From the NCBI RefSeq assembly GCF_900142655.1, contig NZ_FRBQ01000015.1, positions 1 through 53,519 of the forward strand: a stretch of 53,519 bases of DNA, read 5' to 3'. Positions 33,585 to 41,747 of this stretch are shown here, piece by piece (position 1 is the first letter of the stretch; each line of letters begins with the position of its first letter). The notes below the pieces were generated by a model. That model made no database searches, had not been told where the DNA came from, and saw only the letters and a program-made list of their open reading frames with translations. The position numbers and the translations under genes were made by a program. Source of the DNA: Phytopseudomonas punonensis (lineage in GTDB: Bacteria > Pseudomonadota > Gammaproteobacteria > Pseudomonadales > Pseudomonadaceae).

Positions 33585-34390
33585 GCCGAAGCCTCCAGCC
33601 AGCGCCGACGAACGCGCTGCATGGCGTGCCACAAGTCGCTCTTGCGCTCCGGTTCATCCATCAGCAGCTCCAGGCCCGGCAACGCCCAGGCAGCGCCCAG
33701 TTCCTCGACCTGCAGTTCGCGATTGTAAGCCTCTGCATCGGCGTCACCGGCGAAGCGAATGGCCGGCAGGCCGATCAGCCACAAGCAGACACAGGGCTCC
33801 TGCTCTTCCAGCCGCGCGCCAATAAAACTCTGCACGAAATCCAGCGCTGCCTGCGGGCCCTGATCCATATTGCCGCGCACCAGCAGCGGCCAACGTACCG
33901 GCTCGCCAATGATCTGCGGGGCATCCGGCAAGCCGGCGGCGCGCAGCAGATCCTTGAGCAACAGGTAGGCGGGATCGCGACTCTGGAACGGCTCACCGGT
34001 CGGCAGCTCGACCAACAGCGCACAGCTACCGGCGCGCAATAGTTGCAGGGCGAAACGCGGCGGGGGTGCCGGCCGCTCGCGGGGCGGCGGCGCACTGACT
34101 TCAACAGTCGCAGTAGGCTCGCTGGCCTTGGCTGCAGAACCGGGCTTGGGTACTTCGATGCGGGGCCGCTCACGAACCACATCATTACTCGCGGGCGCGA
34201 CCACTGCCGCGGCTGCCGGCGCCTTGGTCTGCACTTGAGGCGCTACGACCACTTCAGGCTCTGGTTCTGGCTCGAAAGAAACCAGCAGCTCAGGCCTCGA
34301 AGGTGCCGCGAACGGCAGTTCGACACGGGGCAGCCAACTGGCCACTTGCATGGCATCCAGATAGGCGCGGCGGCGCAGCTCGGTGTTCAA
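33581..34390 (-). CDS. holD: Probable cryptic psi subunit of DNA polymerase III (HolD-like)
   Basis: 269 residues. The N-terminal region (AYLDAMQVASWLPRVELPFA) resembles the short chi-binding segment of E. coli psi, and the gene directly precedes and overlaps rimI as holD does in E. coli. A long Pro/Glu/Val-rich linker (about 35-105) precedes a C-terminal domain (FALQLLRAGSCALLVELPTG; LPGLELLMDEPERKSDLWHA). Pseudomonads are known to have a large, divergent psi recognised only after biochemical work. Psi with chi links the clamp loader to SSB. The call rests on position and weak similarity. Confidence 0.6.
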   Translation of the reverse strand: MNTELRRRAYLDAMQVASWLPRVELPFAAPSRPELLVSFEPEPEPEVVVAPQVQTKAPAAAAVVAPASNDVVRERPRIEVPKPGSAAKASEPTATVEVSAPPPRERPAPPPRFALQLLRAGSCALLVELPTGEPFQSRDPAYLLLKDLLRAAGLPDAPQIIGEPVRWPLLVRGNMDQGPQAALDFVQSFIGARLEEQEPCVCLWLIGLPAIRFAGDADAEAYNRELQVEELGAAWALPGLELLMDEPERKSDLWHAMQRVRRRWLEASA

Positions 34391-34477
34391 ACGTCAGGTA
34401 CCCGGCACTTCGATTTTCGAGGGCGCTGATTGTCGCGTGAATCGCCGGCCACGGGTAGTCCCAAACGTCAGCCGTGG

Positions 34478-34661
34478 CTAGGGTCTGTTCCCGTTTCAGC
34501 GCGAGCCGCGTTGCCGCGTAACCCGAAGGGCCGGGCCATTTTTTGTGCGATGCGGCGTTACTCGATGGCTCATTTGACCTGCCAAACTTCGCATCTCGTG
34601 CCTTGCCTCGCACAAAAACTGGCTCCAGCGCGGCCGTGCGTGAAACGGGAACAGACCCTAG
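34478..34661. repeat. 184-base element with perfect 21-base inverted ends (copy 2)
   Basis: 34478-34498 and 34641-34661 are perfect inverted copies, starting CTAGGGTCTGTTCCC. The inner arms also mirror each other around TTTTTTGTGCGATGC / GCACAAAAACTGG. The right end supplies the TAG stop codon (34660-34658) of the LysR gene. No protein is encoded. The remaining bases back to 34391 hold no feature. Confidence 0.8.
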
Positions 34662-35551
34662 AGGCCACTGGCTTCGGCCTGCTGCTTGAGCAAGCTGACG
34701 AACGCCTGGGCCGGCGGGCTCAGGTAACAGGGTTTGCGCTGCAGAACACCAATGCCGCGGGCGGGCGCCATCGGCAACGGGTGCACGGAAAGGCTGCCAT
34801 CACCATTGAAGGTGTCCGCCACGCTCGCCGGCAACAGCGCATAGCCCAGTCCCGCTCGCGCCAACGCAGCAGCACTGCTCATATAGGCGACCTCGAAGGC
34901 CGGCTCGCGTAGCAGGCCCATGCGCGCCAGGGTCTGATCGGCCATGGTGCGCAGGCTGGTGTCACGGGTGGTGGCCACGTAATCCAGATCCTGCAGAGCC
35001 GCGAGCAGCTTCTTGCCGCGCAAGCGGCTCAGCCCACGCACCAGCAACACCAGGCTGTCGTCGTAGAGCGGCTGGAAGTCCAGCACGCCGGGTTCATCGG
35101 TCATCGAGGTGATGGCGAAGTCCACTTCTGCGTTGCTCACCCACTGAAGGATCTCGCCGGCACGGCCATCGCGCAGGCTGATGTCGATACCCGGATAACG
35201 CTGCCGATAATCGACCAGCACCCGCGGCAACGGCTCGATGGCCACCGACGGCAACACGCCGATGCGCAGCGAGCCGCTCTGCAGGTGCAACTGCTCGTGG
35301 GCGTCGTGCACCGCGTTGTGCATGTCGCGCAGCAGGCGGCGGGCCTGCTCCAGAAAGCGCACTCCGGCTTCGGTCAGTTCCACGCTGCGGGTGTTGCGCG
35401 CGAACAGCGACAGCCCCAGCGCCTCTTCCAGCTTGCGCAAGCTGTAACTCAGTGCCGGCTGGGAGAGATGAATCTGCTCGGCGGCGCGGCTGAAGCTACG
35501 CTGCTCGGCGATGAGCACGAAGGCCTGAAGCTGGCGAAAGCTGATATCCAT
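34658..35551 (-). CDS. LysR-family transcriptional regulator
   Basis: 297 residues, start MDISFRQLQAFVLIAEQRSF. N-terminal HTH SFSRAAEQIHLSQPALSYSL, then linker helix and co-inducer domain. It is divergent from the AtuA-type/CitMHS genes and probably regulates them in response to their substrate. Its stop codon is formed by the end of the 34478-34661 element, so the last codon or stop may be altered relative to close relatives. Confidence 0.92.
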   Translation of the reverse strand: MDISFRQLQAFVLIAEQRSFSRAAEQIHLSQPALSYSLRKLEEALGLSLFARNTRSVELTEAGVRFLEQARRLLRDMHNAVHDAHEQLHLQSGSLRIGVLPSVAIEPLPRVLVDYRQRYPGIDISLRDGRAGEILQWVSNAEVDFAITSMTDEPGVLDFQPLYDDSLVLLVRGLSRLRGKKLLAALQDLDYVATTRDTSLRTMADQTLARMGLLREPAFEVAYMSSAAALARAGLGYALLPASVADTFNGDGSLSVHPLPMAPARGIGVLQRKPCYLSPPAQAFVSLLKQQAEASGL

Positions 35552-35568
35552 GGCGGGCGCTTTTATAG

Positions 35569-35584
35569 AATTGTTTTATCAATT
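35569..35584. promoter_or_regulatory. Inverted repeat in the LysR / AtuA divergent region
   Basis: AATTG-TTTTAT-CAATT, in an AT-rich 107-base gap between divergent starts, 18 bases from the LysR ATG. Position and symmetry fit a LysR-type binding site. Confidence 0.5.
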
Positions 35585-35658
35585 GATATCACATTTCGAA
35601 TTCACAACTAAATCCAGACGCGGCACGCTCACCGCAGACCTCGACCTGGATCATAACG

Positions 35659-37005
35659 ATGACAACAGTCCATATCGGTTGCGGGGCAGGCTTCGCCAAT
35701 GATCGGCCCGATGCCGCCCTGGCGTTGGCCAATGACCTCGCGGCCCGCGACGGCCGGCGTTTCCTGTTCTTCGAACTGCTCGCCGAACGCACGCTGGCCG
35801 AAGCGCAACTGCGCCGTCTGGCCAATCCTGACAGCGGCTACGCCACACGGCTGTTCGACTTCCTCGAACCAGTGCTGGAAACCTGCCTGAGCGCCGGCAT
35901 CCCGATCATCACCAACGGCGGCGCGGCCAACCCCAGCGCTGCAGCCCGGCGCCTGCGCCAGCAGCTGCAAGCTGGGCGTTTCTCAACTGCACGCATCGCC
36001 TGCGTACTTGGTGACGACCTGCTCGAGTCCCGCGGCGCCCTGCAACGCTGGCTGCCCGAATCGCTCGACGGCGAGGTGGTGTCGGTCAACGTTTACACCG
36101 GCGCCGACGGCATCGTGCAGGCGCTGGATGAAGGCGCCGATATCGTGCTCTGTGGCCGCGTCGCCGATCCCAGCCTGGCGGTCGGCCCGCTGCGCCACGC
36201 CTTCGGCTGGCAGCCCGAGGACTGGGACCGCATCGCCCTGGCCACCGTGGTAGGCCACCTGCTCGAATGCTGCACCCAGGTCAGCGGCGGCTACTTCGCC
36301 CACCCCGGCCTCAAGGATGTGCCGGACCTGGCCAATGTCGGCTGCCCGATCGCCACTATCGAGGCCGATGGCCGCGTGACCATCGGCAAAGCCGCCGGCA
36401 CCGGTGGCTGCGTCACCGAGCGCACGGTCAAGGAACAGTTGCTCTATGAAGTACATGACCCAGCCGCCTACCTGACGCCTGATGTGACCATGGACCTGAG
36501 CAACGCGCGGGTTCGCCAGGCCGGCCCTGACCTAGTTGAGATCGAAGGCATATGCGGTCATCCGCACCCCGCCGAGCTCAAGGGACTGGTGGGTTTGCGC
36601 GGCAACTGGTTCGCCGAGGCGGAAATATCCTACGCCGGGCCTGGCGCTCTGGCCCGCGCCGCCCTCGCCCGCGACGTTCTGCTGCAGCGCTGCGCCCGCA
36701 TGGCGCCGCAGCTGACGCCGTGGGTCGACCTGATCGGCGTCGCCAGCCTGTTCAACGACGCCCGCGGCGACTGGCTGCAGCAGCGCCTCGCCAGCGCATC
36801 GGACCCGCAGGACGTGCGCCTGCGCATCAGTTTCGTCGACCGTGACAAGGCGCTGCTGGAAAACCTGCTGCTCGACGCCGAATCGCTCTACACCAACGGC
36901 CCGGCGGGCGGCGGCGGCGTGCGCCGGCACCTCACCGAATCCATCGGCACGGCGAGTTTCTTCATTCCCCGCACCGCGGTGCAGCAACAGGTGGAGTGGT
37001 TCTGA
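35659..37005 (+). CDS. AtuA-family (DUF1446) protein
   Basis: 448 residues starting MTTVHIGCGAGFANDRPDAA. This is the DUF1446/AtuA domain: FFELLAERTLAEAQLRRLAN, PIITNGGAANPSAAARRLRQ, VLCGRVADPSLAVGPLRHAF and GKAAGTGGCVTERTVKEQLL. AtuA belongs to acyclic terpene (citronellol/geraniol) utilisation, but relatives occur in other carboxylate pathways. In many relatives the domain is fused to a ferredoxin-fold part, here encoded separately by the next gene, whose ATG overlaps the stop (TGATG). Confidence 0.85.
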   Translation: MTTVHIGCGAGFANDRPDAALALANDLAARDGRRFLFFELLAERTLAEAQLRRLANPDSGYATRLFDFLEPVLETCLSAGIPIITNGGAANPSAAARRLRQQLQAGRFSTARIACVLGDDLLESRGALQRWLPESLDGEVVSVNVYTGADGIVQALDEGADIVLCGRVADPSLAVGPLRHAFGWQPEDWDRIALATVVGHLLECCTQVSGGYFAHPGLKDVPDLANVGCPIATIEADGRVTIGKAAGTGGCVTERTVKEQLLYEVHDPAAYLTPDVTMDLSNARVRQAGPDLVEIEGICGHPHPAELKGLVGLRGNWFAEAEISYAGPGALARAALARDVLLQRCARMAPQLTPWVDLIGVASLFNDARGDWLQQRLASASDPQDVRLRISFVDRDKALLENLLLDAESLYTNGPAGGGGVRRHLTESIGTASFFIPRTAVQQQVEWF

Positions 37006-37325
37006 TGAGCGACGTTCTGCTGTGCGACTACGCCCACGCCCGTGCCGGCGACAAGGGCAACATTCTCAGCGTGGCGGTGTTCGCCTATGACGCCGCGCAC
37101 TATGCCTGGCTGGCCCGCGAGCTGACCGTCGAACGGGTGGCGGGCTGCCTGGCCCACCGCCGCATCGGCACGGTGCGCCGCTTCGAGCTGCCGAACCTGG
37201 GCGGCCTCAACTTCGTGGTGGAAAACGCCCTGGAGGGTGGTGTGAATGCCAGCCCCGGCATCGACCGTCACGGCAAGAGCCTGAGCTATGCGCTGCTCGA
37301 CCTGAGGTTGCCTGCGCCCTCCTGA
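37005..37325 (+). CDS. AtuA-related small protein (ferredoxin-fold part of a split AtuA)
   Basis: 106 residues from the ATG at 37005 (MSDVLLCDYAHARAGDKGNI). HARAGDKGN near the start and NALEGGVNASPGIDRHGKSL near the end are the pattern of the C-terminal domain of AtuA-type proteins. The one-base overlap with the DUF1446 gene implies that both subunits form one enzyme. Confidence 0.8.
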   Translation: MSDVLLCDYAHARAGDKGNILSVAVFAYDAAHYAWLARELTVERVAGCLAHRRIGTVRRFELPNLGGLNFVVENALEGGVNASPGIDRHGKSLSYALLDLRLPAPS

Positions 37326-37381
37326 ACTCACTCAACGCCAGACCTGCGACTCAAAACAATAATAAAACCGGAGAGATCGTC

Positions 37382-38689
37382 ATGATCACCGCCCTCGGCT
37401 TCACCCTGATGTTCACCATCGTCGCACTGATTCTCATGCGACGTGTCACCCCCCTGGTTGCCTTCGTCACCCTACCGGTGATCGCCTGTGTGATGGCCGG
37501 TTTCGACCTCGGCGAAATCGGCAAATTCATCACCGAAGGCCTCAAGGCGGTCGCGCCCACGGCTACGTTATTCATCTTCGCTATTCTGTATTTCGGCGTG
37601 ATGCGTGAGCGCGGACTGTTCGCCCCGCTGGTGAACTTCCTGCTCAAGAGCACCCGCGGCCGCCCCTTGGCGGTAGCGATGGTCACCGTAGTAGTAACCG
37701 CCGTTACCCACCTGGACGGCATTGGTGCGGCGACCTTTCTGCTGGTGATCCCCGCCCTGCTACCGCTGTACCTGCGCCTGGGCATGAGCCGCGAAATGCT
37801 GCTGTGCCTGGTGGTGCTCAGCGCCGGGGTGATGAACATGGTGCCCTGGGGCGGCACCACCGCACGCGCCTCAGCGGTGACCGGGATAGAGGCCTCACAA
37901 CTGTGGATTTCGCTGATTCCCGTCCAGGTGGTCGGCCTGGCGCTGGTCATGGCCCTGGCGGTGTTCCTGGGCCTGCGCGCCCAACGTCAGCATGCCTCCC
38001 AGGGCGTGATGGCCGGCCAGGCATCCGCCGAAGCGTCGCGTGCTGACGACAGTGGCCTGCAACTGAGCCCCGGCGACTGGCGCTACTGGGCTAACCTGGC
38101 GCTGACCCTGGCCATTCTGGTTTGCCTGTTCACCGGTGCCTTTCCGCTGTTCGCCTGCTTCATGGTTGGCCTGGGCATCGCCCTGATCATCAACTATCCG
38201 AACCTGGATCAGCAGAACAAGGCCGTGCTGCGCCACGCCAGCGACGCCATGCAGATGGCCTTGGTGATGCTCGCAGCCGGCATCCTGCTCGGCGTGCTGT
38301 CGGGCGCCGGCATGTCCGAAGGCATGGCGCACTGGATGATCAACATCCTGCCCGAAGGTTCAGCCAACTGGCTGCACGTGATCATCGGTGCCTTCGGCGT
38401 GCCGCTGGGCATGCTGTTCTCGCCGGACGCCTACTACTTCGCCCTGTTGCCGGTGATCCGCGACGTGGCGGTGGCCGCTGGCGTCGATCCGGCCGCCGTG
38501 GCCAACGCCATGCTGATCGGCGAGAACACCGGCTTCGGCGTCAGCCCGGTAGTGCCCAGCGTGTACCTGGCCATCGGCCTGGCCGGCGTCGAGCTGTACA
38601 AGCACATCCGCTACACCGTGCTGTGGGCCTGGGGTATCAGCCTGATCATGCTGGCCTCCGCAGTGCTGCTGGGCGTGGTGACGGTCTGA
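37382..38689 (+). CDS. CitMHS-family transporter (metal-citrate / proton type)
   Basis: 435 residues, about 12 membrane helices. CitMHS features include VVTAVTHLDGIGAATFLLVI, MNMVPWGGTTARASAVTGIE, FSPDAYYFALLPVIRDVA and GENTGFGVSPVVPSVYLAIG. Characterised members import citrate complexed with Mg2+ or Ca2+. It follows the AtuA-type pair by 56 bases, so its substrate is probably a citrate-like acid used by that pair. Confidence 0.88.
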   Translation: MITALGFTLMFTIVALILMRRVTPLVAFVTLPVIACVMAGFDLGEIGKFITEGLKAVAPTATLFIFAILYFGVMRERGLFAPLVNFLLKSTRGRPLAVAMVTVVVTAVTHLDGIGAATFLLVIPALLPLYLRLGMSREMLLCLVVLSAGVMNMVPWGGTTARASAVTGIEASQLWISLIPVQVVGLALVMALAVFLGLRAQRQHASQGVMAGQASAEASRADDSGLQLSPGDWRYWANLALTLAILVCLFTGAFPLFACFMVGLGIALIINYPNLDQQNKAVLRHASDAMQMALVMLAAGILLGVLSGAGMSEGMAHWMINILPEGSANWLHVIIGAFGVPLGMLFSPDAYYFALLPVIRDVAVAAGVDPAAVANAMLIGENTGFGVSPVVPSVYLAIGLAGVELYKHIRYTVLWAWGISLIMLASAVLLGVVTV

Positions 38690-38703
38690 ACTCAAGGCCG
38701 TAA

Positions 38704-38737
38704 ACGAAAAAGGATCACCGCGGCGATCCTTTTTCGT
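38704..38737. terminator. Bidirectional terminator after the CitMHS gene
   Basis: ACGAAAAAGGATC (38704-38716) pairs perfectly with GATCCTTTTTCGT (38725-38737) around an eight-base loop; shared with the convergent lactonase gene. Confidence 0.9.
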
Positions 38738-38754
38738 AGCGCCAGGTGCCGCGA

Positions 38755-39885
38755 TCAGGGTTTGGTCGGAAGAATCTCGATCCACAGCGCGCCATCGCCC
38801 GACTTGGCCTCGCTCACCCGCTGCAGGTTGCCTTTGTCGCCGATGCGATAGCTGCCCACGGTCTGACTCTTCTCGCCAGTGACCAGCAACCACTTGCCGT
38901 TGGGGAAAAAGGCGATGTTACGCGGCTGCTTTTCCTGCACCGGATAATTACCGAGAAACTTCAGGCTGCCGTCATTCGCATCGACCTTGAAGGCCGACAC
39001 CGAACTGGTGGTGCGCTCGGTGATGTACAGCAGCGAACCATCAGGCGACAGGCGAATATCGGCGGCCCAGATGCGCGGTGTCGGGTCGTCCTTGAGATCA
39101 TTGTTGGCAGCGCTGCGCGCCTCACCGTGGGCCAGCCCCAACGACTCGGGAATGCCATTGGCCGCGCTCACCTGCTTGAGGGCACCGGTCTGCCCATCGA
39201 TGGCATAACCGGTGACCGTGCCGCTCAGCTCGCCTACCACGTAGAGGAACTTGCCATTAGGTGAGAACGCGATATGCCGCGGGCCGGTCTTCGCCGCCGT
39301 GGTGGCGAAGCCGTCACCGATGGGCGTCAGCACGCCGGTTTTCTTGTCCTGGCTGAACTGCAGCACCTTGTCGGCACCGAGGTTACCGGCATACACGAAG
39401 CGGTCGCTCAGGTCGGTGCGGATGGAGTGGGCGAACGGGCCGGTCTTGTAAACCTGGGGCTTGTCCGACACCTGGCCGTCCTTGTCGATGGCCTGCACGC
39501 TGAGCAATGCCCCGCCATAGGAAGCAGCCAGCAGGAAACGTCCACTGCGGTCGGTAGCAAGGTACGCCATGCTGTCAGCCAGTGGGGCCTGGCCCAGGCG
39601 CTCCAGGTGCCCGCTGGCCGCATCGACCCGGTAGGTGATGACCTTGAACGGCGCAACCCGCTGGGCCGCGAACAACAGCGAGCCATCGGGCGAGAGCGCC
39701 ATCGGGTTGACCTTGTCACCGGCCTGGGTCTGCTCCACCAGTGCGATGCCGCCCGTGCTGTCATCCAAGCGGTACTGGGAAATCAGGCCATCGTTCGGAC
39801 TGGAAATGTAGGCGAAGGAAACAGCGGCCTGGGCCGTAGTGGCCAGGCAGGATGCCAATACAGCGACAGCGAGCGGTTTGAACAT
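38755..39885 (-). CDS. ppgL: Periplasmic lactonase-family beta-propeller protein (PpgL-like)
   Basis: 376 residues with a signal peptide of about 20 residues (ATTAQA). A seven-bladed lactonase propeller is indicated by repeats such as MALSPDGSLLFAAQR, LATDRSGRFLLAASYGG, IAFSPNGKFLYVVGEL and IRLSPDGSLLYITERT. Cytoplasmic relatives are 6-phosphogluconolactonases; exported Pseudomonas relatives act on gluconolactone from periplasmic glucose oxidation. The specific name is moderately sure, the fold firmly so. Confidence 0.8.
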   Translation of the reverse strand: MFKPLAVAVLASCLATTAQAAVSFAYISSPNDGLISQYRLDDSTGGIALVEQTQAGDKVNPMALSPDGSLLFAAQRVAPFKVITYRVDAASGHLERLGQAPLADSMAYLATDRSGRFLLAASYGGALLSVQAIDKDGQVSDKPQVYKTGPFAHSIRTDLSDRFVYAGNLGADKVLQFSQDKKTGVLTPIGDGFATTAAKTGPRHIAFSPNGKFLYVVGELSGTVTGYAIDGQTGALKQVSAANGIPESLGLAHGEARSAANNDLKDDPTPRIWAADIRLSPDGSLLYITERTTSSVSAFKVDANDGSLKFLGNYPVQEKQPRNIAFFPNGKWLLVTGEKSQTVGSYRIGDKGNLQRVSEAKSGDGALWIEILPTKP

Positions 39886-40048
39886 GGGAGGGCCTGCTTA
39901 TTTGTGATTATTGTGGTCAGACATCCTATGACTGTGTAACCATTTTTTGCAAGAATGCCGAAAGCCCCGAATCGACGCTCAAGCGCCCTCCCCGGCAGCC
40001 GATAGCCCGGGGACAACAACAATATCTGCCAGACCCAAGAGGTCCCTA

Positions 40049-41674
40049 ATGCTGCTACGCAACTGGAACATCGCCCCACGCGCTGCCTTCGGATTCGGTT
40101 TGATCGCCTTGATGGTGGCGTTCCTTGGCATCTTCTCGCTCGCCACCATGTCGAGCATTCGCGACCGAGCTACCACCATCGAAACCGACTGGGTACCAAG
40201 CATCCAGGCCGTCGGGTCGATTCGCGAAAACATGCTGCGCATTCGTACCATTTCCCTGCGCGTAGCGCTGGACCCCAACCCGGCAAACGTCGACACCTAT
40301 GTGGGCCAGTACGAAGCGCGTAACAAGGTGCTGGAACAGAACATTCGCGACTTCGAACCTTTCGTGGATACGCCGGACGAGCAGCGCATCTATGACCAGT
40401 TCCGCAAGGACTTCGCCGCTTACCAGCGCGGTATGGCTGATTCCTTCGTGCTGGCACGCCAGGGCGAGCGCGATGCCCTCAATAAGCTGCTGCTGGTCGA
40501 CATGAAGCCAGTGGTGGATGGCACCGGCGCGCAGCTCGCCGAGCTCGGCGAGATCTACAACAAGGGCATCGCACAGGAGGGAACAGTGTCGGCGAATGAA
40601 TACGCCAGCTCCCGACTGGTCGTCATCACCGTGATTCTGCTCTCCGCACTGATCACCGTGCTGCTGGCCTGGCTACTGACGCGCAGCATCGTCGCGCCGC
40701 TCAAGCACGCCGTGCAGGCGGCCCAGCATGTGGCCAACGGTGACCTGACCAAAGTCATTCAGGTCGAAGGGCGCGACGAAGTCAGCCAGTTACAAACTTC
40801 ACTGGCGCAGATGCAGGGTCGCCTGCGCGAAACCCTGGCTGAGATTTCCGGCTCCTCGACGCAACTCGCCGCCGCGGCCGAAGAGTTGAACGCAGTGACC
40901 GACGAAGCCGGTCGTGGCCTGCAACGCCAGAACGACGAGATCGAGCAGGCCGCTACCGCCGTCAACGAAATGAGCGCTGCCGTCGACGAAGTGGCGCGCA
41001 ACGCGGTGTCCACCTCGGAGGCTTCCAAGGCTGCCAACCACTCCGCCCAACTGGGTCAGAGCCGGGTTGCAGAAACCATCACGGCGATCAGCGATCTATC
41101 CGGCGAGGTGGAAAGTACCTCGGCGCTGGTACAGCGTGTGGCCGAGCAGTCCCAGGAAATCGGCAAGGTACTGGACGTGATTCGTGCGATTGCCGAACAA
41201 ACCAACCTGCTGGCTCTCAACGCCGCCATAGAGGCGGCGCGGGCAGGCGAATCGGGCCGCGGCTTCGCCGTGGTGGCCGACGAGGTGCGGGCACTGGCCC
41301 ACCGCACCCAGAACTCGACACAGGAGATCGAGCAGATGGTCTCCGGCATGCGCACCGGCGCCAGCCAGGCGCTGACCTCCATGCAAGCCAGCAACGGCCG
41401 TGCGCGCGAAACCCGCGAGCTGGCCCAGAGCGCGGGCACCGCACTGGGCGAGATCACCAGCGGCATCAGTGAAATGTATGAACGCAACCTGGTGATCGCC
41501 AGTGCGGCTGAAGAGCAGGCGCAGGTGGCCCGCGAAGTGGACCGCAATTTGGTGAACATTCGCGATCTGTCGGTGCAGTCAGCCACTGGTGCCCACCAGA
41601 CCAGCGCCTCGAGCAACGAGCTGTCACGCCTGGCAGCCGACCTCAGTCGCCTGGTGGGTCGCTTCAACGTTTGA
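40049..41674 (+). CDS. Methyl-accepting chemotaxis protein with a four-helix-bundle sensor domain
   Basis: 541 residues from the ATG at 40049 (AGAGG upstream). First membrane helix about 10-32, periplasmic four-helix-bundle sensor (about 35-190, DWVPSIQAVGSIRENMLRIR), second helix about 190-212, HAMP (about 212-265) and the signalling hairpin with the invariant tip VIRAIAEQTNLLALNAAIEA ARAGE. No C-terminal CheR-binding pentapeptide is present. It steers motility toward or away from a small ligand, often an organic acid or amine in this sensor class; ligand unknown. Confidence 0.9.
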   Translation: MLLRNWNIAPRAAFGFGLIALMVAFLGIFSLATMSSIRDRATTIETDWVPSIQAVGSIRENMLRIRTISLRVALDPNPANVDTYVGQYEARNKVLEQNIRDFEPFVDTPDEQRIYDQFRKDFAAYQRGMADSFVLARQGERDALNKLLLVDMKPVVDGTGAQLAELGEIYNKGIAQEGTVSANEYASSRLVVITVILLSALITVLLAWLLTRSIVAPLKHAVQAAQHVANGDLTKVIQVEGRDEVSQLQTSLAQMQGRLRETLAEISGSSTQLAAAAEELNAVTDEAGRGLQRQNDEIEQAATAVNEMSAAVDEVARNAVSTSEASKAANHSAQLGQSRVAETITAISDLSGEVESTSALVQRVAEQSQEIGKVLDVIRAIAEQTNLLALNAAIEAARAGESGRGFAVVADEVRALAHRTQNSTQEIEQMVSGMRTGASQALTSMQASNGRARETRELAQSAGTALGEITSGISEMYERNLVIASAAEEQAQVAREVDRNLVNIRDLSVQSATGAHQTSASSNELSRLAADLSRLVGRFNV

Positions 41675-41692
41675 ACGCAGCGCCCAGAAACG

Positions 41693-41722
41693 AAAAAGGG
41701 ATCGCCGAGGCGATCCTTTTTT
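41693..41722. terminator. Bidirectional terminator after the chemoreceptor gene
   Basis: 41693-41706 pairs with 41709-41722 (one G-T pair) with A- and T-rich outer ends, shared with the convergent carboxynorspermidine gene. Confidence 0.85.
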
Positions 41723-41747
41723 CATGCAGCGACTGCGTAGGCCAGTC

